Assembly (NCBI GenBank): GCA_900321915.1 | Contig: ONXW01000071.1 | Location: 1-11,316, forward strand | DNA length: 11,316 nt | Source: an uncultured Eubacteriales bacterium | Lineage (GTDB): Bacteria > Bacillota > Clostridia > Lachnospirales > Lachnospiraceae | Reading direction: 5' to 3' | In this document: positions 6,711-11,316 of the stretch, in pieces | How positions within the stretch are numbered: the stretch's first letter is position 1 | Layout: each line of letters begins with the position of its first letter | The notes under the pieces: model-generated | The model's input: only the letters and a program-made list of their open reading frames with translations | What the model was told of the DNA's origin: nothing | Database searches by the model: none | Translations under genes and position numbers: made by a program

Positions 6711-6738
6711 TTGACATCTCCACAAGACCTAGTATAAT
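6711..6738 (+). promoter_or_regulatory. Strong sigma-A promoter for the small ORF unit
   Basis: TTGACA (6711-6716) and TATAAT (6733-6738) are both perfect consensus hexamers, with a 16-bp spacer in an AT-rich surround. The predicted start near 6745 falls at the base of a GC hairpin. This is the best consensus promoter in the window. Confidence 0.85.
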
Positions 6739-6744
6739 GGATCT

Positions 6745-6762
6745 CGGTGCCGGGACACCGGC
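6745..6762 (+). other. 5'-end hairpin of the small transcript
   Basis: CGGTG/CACCG (6745-6749 with 6756-6760) or, alternatively, GCCGG/CCGGC (6749-6753 with 6758-6762) can pair. Either hairpin would sit at the very start of the predicted transcript. Such hairpins can protect an RNA from 5' end-dependent decay; that role is inferred. Confidence 0.45.
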
Positions 6763-6791
6763 GTGACTTGCAGAGGGGGAGGAAACAGGAG

Positions 6792-6974
6792 ATGCCTAAG
6801 GTAAATGCAGCAGTGTCAGGGGAAAAAGCTGATTTGTCGATGAAAGGTACCTTTCTTTCAGACGGGAATACGGAGCTGTTCTCTTTCCCGAGGATGTCTC
6901 AGGCAATATATTCCGACTCCGATGAGACGGCGGATTTTGTCCAGTGGATGCTGGAGCTGGGAATTCGCTGCTGA
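6792..6974 (+). CDS. Small protein of unknown function (60 aa)
   Basis: I do not recognise this protein. The ATG was chosen because AGGGGGAGG at 6774-6782 lies about nine bases upstream. An in-frame GTG at 6747 would begin almost at the transcript start and has no ribosome binding site. The protein starts MPKVNAAVSGEKADLSMKG, is acidic in the second half (YSDSDETADFVQWML) and ends in Cys (LELGIRC). There is no signal peptide, membrane segment or Cys-rich metal site. It is the only ORF between a near-consensus promoter and a strong terminator, so it has its own transcription unit of about 310 nt. It could be a regulatory small protein. The transcript could also act as a small RNA with the ORF incidental, although the good ribosome binding site argues for translation. 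Confidence 0.65.
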   Translation: MPKVNAAVSGEKADLSMKGTFLSDGNTELFSFPRMSQAIYSDSDETADFVQWMLELGIRC

Positions 6975-7010
6975 ATATATGCAATAACATGAAACAGTGT
7001 ACTTATCAAG

Positions 7011-7055
7011 GCTGCCGCCCGGATTTCCATCCGGATGCGGCGGCTCTTTGTTTTT
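7011..7055 (+). terminator. Rho-independent terminator of the small ORF unit
   Basis: GCTGCCGC (7011-7018) pairs with GCGGCGGC (7037-7044) with one G-T wobble, and CCGGAT (7019-7024) pairs with ATCCGG (7029-7034) over a TTCC loop, with a two-base bulge. The 14-bp GC-rich stem is followed by TCTTTGTTTTT. It ends the unit 36 bp after the small ORF and separates it from the racemase gene. Confidence 0.9.
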
Positions 7056-7082
7056 CCCGGCAATGGATGAAAATGGATAAGT

Positions 7083-7093
7083 TGTGGTAAGAT
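7083..7093 (+). promoter_or_regulatory. Possible extended -10 promoter for the racemase gene
   Basis: TAAGAT (7088-7093), with TGG directly before it, resembles an extended -10 element. The -35 region at about 7065 is poor. It is the best candidate between the terminator and the racemase gene, but the support is weak. Confidence 0.3.
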
Positions 7094-7168
7094 AACTACA
7101 GTGTGGGATGTCCCCCGTCTCTTAAGGCGAGTGACAAACAAGGCTCAGCAGGCAGAAGGAGTGATCAG

Positions 7169-7897
7169 ATGCATTTATACGGAGGTTATACCAATTACGG
7201 ACAGGATATCGGAATCCTGATGCTGGACACCCGTTTTCCCCGCATTCCCGGGGACATCGGCAATGCCCTGACCTATGCGGGGATTCCCGTAAAGTACAAG
7301 GTGGTGAAGGGCGCGAAGCCGGTACGGATTATGGGAGACGAGCCGGACCCGGAGCTGCTTGTCCCCTTTATCGAGGCTGCCCGGGAGCTGGAGGCAGAGG
7401 GCTGCAAAGCCATCACCACGAGCTGCGGGTTTCTTGCCCCGTTCCAGCCGCAGCTGGCGGAGGCGGTGAATATCCCGGTATTTACCTCGGGCCTTCTCGC
7501 CATACCCCTGGCGCACCAGGCGGTGGGGCCGAAGAAGAAGGTGGCGGTCTTTACCCAGAGAAAGAAAAACCTGACGGAAGAGCACTTTACCGCGCTGGGA
7601 TTCACCACCGGCGATATGAACGTGGTTGTGACCGGAATGCAGGAGAACACGCCGTTTGCGAAGGTATTTATCGAGGACGGGACCCAGGCGGACCTGGAGG
7701 TGCTGGAGGAGTGCATGAGGGAAATGACAGTGCGGCACATGCGGGAACACCCGGATACAGGCGCCATCGTATTCGAATGCACCAATTTCGGTCCCTACGC
7801 GAAAATGGTGCACGAGCTGTCAGGCCTTCCGGTGTTCGGCATCAACTGGCTTGTGGAGCTGATGGCAAAAGCCGTAAATCCCCCGGCGTACTACTGA
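7169..7897 (+). CDS. Aspartate/glutamate racemase superfamily protein (242 aa)
   Basis: The ATG follows AGAAGGAG (7154-7161) with seven-base spacing. An in-frame GTG 66 bases upstream (7103) has no ribosome binding site and would add unconserved sequence. The two catalytic cysteines of the Asp/Glu/hydantoin racemase fold are present: Cys86 in AITTSCGFLAPF in the first half and Cys204 in FECTNFGPYA in the second. The N-terminus GILMLDTRFPRIPGDIGNA is typical of this branch. By family knowledge the two Cys act as paired acid/base to invert the alpha-carbon of an amino acid or a related substrate. The length fits the cytosolic single-domain members. Murein glutamate racemase (MurI) is unlikely, because its motifs around the cysteines differ. 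The substrate cannot be read from the sequence. It stands alone between a terminator and the uvrA2 gene, without pathway partners. Confidence 0.88.
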   Translation: MHLYGGYTNYGQDIGILMLDTRFPRIPGDIGNALTYAGIPVKYKVVKGAKPVRIMGDEPDPELLVPFIEAARELEAEGCKAITTSCGFLAPFQPQLAEAVNIPVFTSGLLAIPLAHQAVGPKKKVAVFTQRKKNLTEEHFTALGFTTGDMNVVVTGMQENTPFAKVFIEDGTQADLEVLEECMREMTVRHMREHPDTGAIVFECTNFGPYAKMVHELSGLPVFGINWLVELMAKAVNPPAYY

Positions 7898-7907
7898 CGG
7901 GGGCGGA

Positions 7908-7920
7908 CGTCAGGCTGACG
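7908..7920. repeat. Small inverted repeat between racemase and uvrA2 genes
   Basis: CGTCA and TGACG are perfect inverted repeats around GGC. The short stem has no T-run, so it is not a good terminator. It overlaps the -35 of a possible promoter, so it could be a binding site for a regulator. Confidence 0.3.
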
Positions 7921-7943
7921 GGCAAACCGGGCTTCTGTAAAAT
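7915..7943 (+). promoter_or_regulatory. Possible promoter for the uvrA2-like gene
   Basis: CTGACG (7915-7920) and TAAAAT (7938-7943) are 17 bp apart, with four and five of six bases matching consensus. A second -10-like TATAAC lies at 7949-7954 without a good -35. The gene could alternatively be read through from the racemase gene, because no terminator separates them. Confidence 0.35.
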
Positions 7944-7998
7944 GACTTTATAACAGCTTACATTTACGAGACATGATAATAGGGGAGACAGACAGGTT

Positions 7999-10485
7999 AT
8001 GACGGATGAAATGCCGAAAAAGATAAAAGTCAGGGGAGCGAGGGTGCACAACCTGAAAAATATTGACGTCGATATACCGCTGAACAGGATTGTAGGAATA
8101 GCGGGCGTGTCCGGGTCGGGCAAATCATCCCTCGCGCTGGGCGTGCTCTATGCGGAGGGCTCGAGGCGGTACCTGGAATCGCTTTCCACCTATACAAGGC
8201 GGCGCATGACGCAGGCCGCGAAGGCGGATGTGGACGAGGTGCTGTATGTCCCTGCGGCGCTCGCCCTGCACCAAAGGCCCGCGGTTCCGGGGATCCGGTC
8301 TACCTTCGGTACGGGGACGGAACTGCTGAACAGCCTCCGGCTGATGTTTTCGCGCCTCGGCAGCCACAGGTGCCCGAACGGCCATTACCTGCCGCCGTCG
8401 ACGGCCGTGGCGGCAGAGCAGGAGCTGGTATGCCCGGAATGCGGTGAACACTTTTACGGTCCCGGCGCGGAAGAGCTTGCCTTTAACAGCCAGGGGGCCT
8501 GCCCGAAGTGCGACGGGACGGGAATCATACGCGTGGTGGACGAGTCCACCCTGGTGCCGGACGAATCGCTGAGCATTGACGAGGGCGCGGTGCTTCCCTG
8601 GCAGACCCTTATGTGGTCGCTGATGAAAGATATCGCCAGAGATCTGGGCGTGCGCACGGATGTGCCGTTCCGGGAGCTTACGCAGAAGGAGCGGGATATG
8701 GTGTTCCACGGGCCCGCGGTCAAGCGCCATATCGTATACCAGAACCAGACGAGCGGCGCTGCCGGGGAGATGGATTTCACCTATTTCAACGCCATTTATA
8801 CAGTGGAAAATGCCCTTTCAAAGGTGAAAGACGAAAACGGCATGAAGCGGGTGGAAAAGTTCCTTCGCTTTTCGGTATGTCCGGAATGCGGCGGGACAAG
8901 GCTTTCCGAAAAGGCGAGGGCGCCGCAGATCATGGGGATAAACCTTGCGGAGGCGTGCGCCATGACGCTTTCGGAGTCGCTGGACTGGACGGCGAAAGTT
9001 CCCGCATCCATGCCGGATGAGATGAAGCCCATGGCGGAGAGCATCTGCGAATCCTATCAGACAGCCGCGAAACGCCTGATGGATCTGGGACTTTCCTACC
9101 TCACCCTCGACCGCGCTTCGTCGACGCTCTCCACCGGGGAGAGGCAGAGGATGCAGCTGGCAAGGGCGGTGAGAAACCGCACGACGGGCGTCCTCTATGT
9201 CCTTGACGAGCCGTCTGTGGGCCTGCACCCCGCCAATATCAGGGGGCTGAACGGCGTGATGCGCGACCTGATAGCCGACGGGAACTCCGTGGTGCTGGTT
9301 GACCATGATATACAGATACTGAAAGAGTCTGACTGGCTGATTGAGCTGGGCCCGAAAGCCGGCGCGGACGGCGGCAGGGTCATCGCGGAGGGGACAGTCA
9401 GTCAGGTTTCCGATAATCCTGAATCTGTCATCGGACCGTTCCTGAAAGAAAAGCGGGAGACCCTGAAAAGGGATAACCCTGAGGAACTCTTTAAAGGCGG
9501 ATGCATCCGTATGAAGACAGGCCCCATACACACGGTGAAATCCCTGGATGTCAGGATACCGCGGGGGAAGCTTACCGTGGTCACGGGAGTGTCCGGGTCA
9601 GGCAAGACAACCATGGTGCTGGAAAGTCTTGTACCGGGACTGAATGCGCTGGCAGCGGGCAGAAGGCTGCCGGACCATGTGCTGCGGGCGGAGGCCCCGG
9701 GCATCAGCCATGTAAAGCTGATTGACGCGTCCCCCATCGGCATCAATATCCGCTCCACTGTCGCCACATACGCAAATGTCCACGATGAGCTGCGCAAGAT
9801 TTACGCGAGATGCGGGAGCGCGAAGGAGAGAGGGCTGAAAGCCGGCGATTTCTCCTATAATACCGGTTCGCTGCGCTGCCCGGTCTGCGACGGCACAGGA
9901 TCCATCAGCCTGGATGTGCAGTTCCTGCCGGATGTGGATATCACATGTCCGGAGTGCAAAGGGTCAAGATACGCAAAAGAAGCCGCCAGGATAAAGCTCA
10001 GGAATAAGGCGGGTGAGGAGAGAAGCCTGCCGGAGCTGATGGCCATGGATGTGAATACAGCCATTGGCTTCTGCAGGGACATGAAGAATGTCGCCCCGAA
10101 GCTGTCTGTCCTGAAAAGCCTGGGCCTCGGGTACCTGACCCTCGGGGAAGAGACGCCGAGCCTGTCGGGAGGCGAAGCGCAGCGGCTGAAGTTGGCCAGC
10201 GAGATGGGCAGGCAGCAGGCGGATTCGGTATTTGTGTTTGACGAGCCCACCATCGGGCTTCACCCGCTGGATGTGAGGACGCTGCTCGATGTGTTTGCGG
10301 CCCTTATAGAGAACGGCGCGACTGTCGTGGTGATCGAGCACGACCTGGATGTCATACGGAACGCCGGCTATATTATCGACATGGGACCCGGCGGGGGCGA
10401 CGAGGGCGGAAGAATCGTTGCCTGCGGCACGCCGGAAGAAATTGCGGAATGCCCGGAGAGTGTGACCGGGAGAGTCCTGTATTGA
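7999..10485 (+). CDS. uvrA2: UvrA2-like (class II UvrA) ABC ATPase lacking the UvrB-binding domain (828 aa)
   Basis: GGGGAGA at 7982-7988 precedes the ATG. Two UvrA-type ABC ATPase halves are complete. The first has Walker A GVSGSGKS at 36-43, signature LSTGERQRMQLA at 377-388 and Walker B LDEP with Asp403/Glu404. The second has Walker A GVSGSGKT at 530-537, signature LSGGEAQRLKLA at 722-733 and FDEP with Asp748/Glu749. Zinc-binding pairs are present, including CPECG and CPKCDGTG in the first half and Cys627/630/650/653 in CxxC-x19-CxxC spacing in the second, with DASPIG and FLPDV nearby. The block of roughly 100 residues that binds UvrB in housekeeping UvrA (about 940 residues) is absent: RCPNGH runs almost directly into the first zinc module. 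By family knowledge such UvrA2 proteins act outside normal excision repair, in damage tolerance or in resistance to DNA-binding drugs (compare Streptomyces DrrC). The first signature has Thr in place of the first Gly. It is a chromosomal-looking single gene. Confidence 0.95.
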   Translation: MTDEMPKKIKVRGARVHNLKNIDVDIPLNRIVGIAGVSGSGKSSLALGVLYAEGSRRYLESLSTYTRRRMTQAAKADVDEVLYVPAALALHQRPAVPGIRSTFGTGTELLNSLRLMFSRLGSHRCPNGHYLPPSTAVAAEQELVCPECGEHFYGPGAEELAFNSQGACPKCDGTGIIRVVDESTLVPDESLSIDEGAVLPWQTLMWSLMKDIARDLGVRTDVPFRELTQKERDMVFHGPAVKRHIVYQNQTSGAAGEMDFTYFNAIYTVENALSKVKDENGMKRVEKFLRFSVCPECGGTRLSEKARAPQIMGINLAEACAMTLSESLDWTAKVPASMPDEMKPMAESICESYQTAAKRLMDLGLSYLTLDRASSTLSTGERQRMQLARAVRNRTTGVLYVLDEPSVGLHPANIRGLNGVMRDLIADGNSVVLVDHDIQILKESDWLIELGPKAGADGGRVIAEGTVSQVSDNPESVIGPFLKEKRETLKRDNPEELFKGGCIRMKTGPIHTVKSLDVRIPRGKLTVVTGVSGSGKTTMVLESLVPGLNALAAGRRLPDHVLRAEAPGISHVKLIDASPIGINIRSTVATYANVHDELRKIYARCGSAKERGLKAGDFSYNTGSLRCPVCDGTGSISLDVQFLPDVDITCPECKGSRYAKEAARIKLRNKAGEERSLPELMAMDVNTAIGFCRDMKNVAPKLSVLKSLGLGYLTLGEETPSLSGGEAQRLKLASEMGRQQADSVFVFDEPTIGLHPLDVRTLLDVFAALIENGATVVVIEHDLDVIRNAGYIIDMGPGGGDEGGRIVACGTPEEIAECPESVTGRVLY

Positions 10486-10486
10486 G

Positions 10487-10559
10487 AAAAAAACGCGGTG
10501 CACAGAAAATGAGGCTGCCGTTCCGGAACCGCACTGGTCCGTCCCGACAGCCTCACCGC
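10487..10559 (-). terminator. Probable terminator of the minus-strand small membrane protein gene
   Basis: Read on the minus strand, GAGGCTG and CAGCCTC form a seven-base-pair stem (10548-10554 with 10511-10517), with partial inner pairing. GCGGTG (10554-10559) can also pair with CACCGC (10495-10500). ATTTTCTG follows the inner stem, and a run of seven T (10487-10493 on the minus strand) follows the outer one. The structure lies 57 bp after the membrane protein gene. On the plus strand the same hairpin follows the uvrA2 gene but has no T-run. Confidence 0.5.
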
Positions 10560-10616
10560 CACAGAAGTATATAGGTAAACATTACAAGAAGGATCAATTC
10601 ACATCAGGAGTGAAAG

Positions 10617-10856
10617 CTACTGCTGCCGCAGCGCGTCCACGGAACTTTCTCTCCGTTTCTTTCTCGCCGCGGTTTTTTCGGTAATCTCCTCCACAAAGAG
10701 GAAGAGGAGGAAGGAGATACTGAAACCTCCGAAAAAAGTCATAATCAGGCTCTGGTACTTCGCGATAGTCCACGCTTCGAACCAGATAAGCAAAAGCCTC
10801 GCAACGGTAAGACCCATCGCCGTCCAGACAGCCTGCTGCATAGCATGTTTTGCCAT
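10617..10856 (-). CDS. Small two-helix membrane protein of unknown function (79 aa)
   Basis: I do not recognise a named family. The start ATG is supported by GGAGG (plus-strand 10865-10869) eight bases upstream. Residues about 10-32 (VWTAMGLTVARLLLIWFEAW) and 37-58 (LIMTFFGGFSISFLLFLFVE) form two hydrophobic segments joined by a short loop, so a hairpin in the cytoplasmic membrane is expected. The C-terminus is charged and basic (EKTAARKKRRESSVDALRQQ), which by the positive-inside rule places it, and therefore the N-terminus, in the cytoplasm. It is the only minus-strand gene in the window, convergent with uvrA2 and divergent from tmRNA, with its own promoter and terminator. It might be a small stress or membrane-modulating protein, but nothing visible gives a function. 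Confidence 0.8.
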   Translation of the reverse strand: MAKHAMQQAVWTAMGLTVARLLLIWFEAWTIAKYQSLIMTFFGGFSISFLLFLFVEEITEKTAARKKRRESSVDALRQQ

Positions 10857-10904
10857 AACTGCCGCCTCCGTTTCCAGGATATAAACTATGTATTATGTGA
10901 TTTG

Positions 10905-10933
10905 ATCATAACAGTCCGGGCGGCGGGATTCAA
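10905..10933 (-). promoter_or_regulatory. Promoter of the small membrane protein gene
   Basis: On the minus strand TTGAAT (10928-10933) and TATGAT (10905-10910) are exactly 17 bp apart, each with five of six consensus bases. The predicted start near 10899 gives a leader of about 40 nt that includes the ribosome binding site. Confidence 0.7.
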
Positions 10934-11045
10934 TAAAGATAGTCTGACAAATGCTTACGAAATGATGCAGTATTCTGAAGAAAGAATGCCTTAATTCTGA
11001 GGGGTTTCTGATACCGCCGTAAGGAAAGCGAAAGAGGGCTCTTCA

Positions 11046-11074
11046 TTGACTTAAAGCCGTTAAGATGCTAAAAT
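11046..11074 (+). promoter_or_regulatory. tmRNA (ssrA) promoter
   Basis: TTGACT (11046-11051) and TAAAAT (11069-11074) are 17 bp apart, and TGC before the -10 adds an extended -10 element. Transcription should start near 11081, with the mature 5' end then made at about 11093 by RNase P, as is known for tmRNA. Confidence 0.75.
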
Positions 11075-11092
11075 AGTGCGCGTAACCAACAA

Positions 11093-11316
11093 GGGGCAGT
11101 ACCGGTTTCGACAGGGACTGTGCAGCTGGTGAAGCTATCCGCATGCAATGCGTCAAATGGCAAAATTAAAAATAAACGCAAATAACAAAGAATTTGCTCT
11201 TGCTGCTTAATGCAGCTTGTGTCGGCCTCAGCGCACTCACACGCTGAGAATCCGGCATCGACTTTGTGAGAAACGACGACGGGAAGGTTCCGCACCGCCG
11301 GGCGTATAAGGAACTA
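11093..11316 (+). ncRNA. ssrA: tmRNA (transfer-messenger RNA), 5' part; 3' end beyond the window
   Basis: The 5' end GGGGCAGTACCGGTTTCGAC is the tRNA-like acceptor and D-like part characteristic of tmRNA. The resume codon GCA (11178-11180) opens the tag frame ANNKEFALAA, ending in TAA at 11208-11210, so with the charged alanine the appended tag is AANNKEFALAA. The tag stop lies in the loop of GCTGC/GCAGC (11202-11216), the usual helix 5 arrangement. CTCAGCG/CGCTGAG (11227-11248) is a perfect stem of the pseudoknot region. The product rescues stalled ribosomes together with SmpB and marks the nascent protein for ClpXP-type proteases; the terminal ALAA is the expected degradation signal. The 3' acceptor strand, T-arm and CCA end, roughly 130 bases by family length, are past the window. 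Confidence 0.96.

Noticed and set aside
7103..7168. Upstream GTG extension of the racemase by 22 residues
   Set aside because: There is no Shine-Dalgarno sequence before the GTG, whereas AGAAGGAG sits correctly before ATG 7169, and the extra residues do not look like a racemase N-terminus.
7056..7168. Possible riboswitch or T-box upstream of the racemase gene
   Set aside because: Only four-base-pair hairpins (for example GGGA/TCCC) are visible, with no conserved riboswitch core or T-box sequence.
7975..7980. GATAAT just before uvrA2 as a -10 element
   Set aside because: The predicted transcript would start inside the ribosome binding site at about 7987, leaving no usable leader, and there is no good -35.
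11068..11295. Minus-strand ORF of 75 residues over the tmRNA gene
   Set aside because: The plus strand is an unmistakable tmRNA; the opposite frame is incidental.

Overview
The window looks like a chromosomal segment of a GC-rich gut-type Clostridia, most likely a Lachnospiraceae-like Firmicute. This is inferred from the purine-rich Shine-Dalgarno sequences before almost every gene, the prepilin plus Cna-B/GLUG surface gene style, and a tmRNA whose tag ends in ALAA. No species can be named from the sequence alone.

Layout. (1) 1-5024, plus strand: the downstream part of a surface-structure operon. It starts inside a large secreted protein with beta-helix-like repeats and a Cna-B/SpaA-type domain. 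A membrane-anchored protein with a pilin-like N-terminus follows, then three prepilin-like proteins sharing a G|(E/F)(S/T)(I/M)AETL processing site. The last of these is a 772-residue protein carrying GLUG-like repeats. The genes are 19-47 bp apart, each with its own ribosome binding site. The ATPase, platform protein and prepilin peptidase such a machine needs are not in the window. (2) 5036-6661: a hipBA toxin-antitoxin module. Its promoter is overlaid by one of three copies of a 12-bp palindrome, AGCCGTACGGCT or a one-base variant, spaced exactly 39 bp centre to centre. (3) 6711-7055: a compact transcription unit with a near-perfect sigma-A promoter, a 5' hairpin, a 60-codon unknown ORF and a strong intrinsic terminator. 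(4) 7169-7897: an Asp/Glu racemase-superfamily protein. (5) 7999-10485: a class II UvrA (UvrA2-like) ABC ATPase lacking the UvrB-binding domain. (6) 10617-10856, minus strand: a small two-helix membrane protein with its own promoter and a probable terminator. (7) From 11093 to the window end: the 5' part of tmRNA (ssrA), with promoter and an ANNKEFALAA tag, cut by the window edge.

How the parts relate. Region 1 would build a pilus-like or pseudopilus-like surface fibre with adhesive minor subunits. hipBA is a separate, autoregulated module immediately downstream. The remaining genes look like independent transcription units. The most interesting parts are the prepilin/Cna-B/GLUG surface cluster, the regularly spaced hipBA operators, and the small orphan transcription unit behind hipA. 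There is no CRISPR array, insertion sequence, rRNA or tRNA gene in the window. The longest stretch without a gene is 10857-11092 (236 bp), which holds two divergently oriented promoters and nothing else recognisable.
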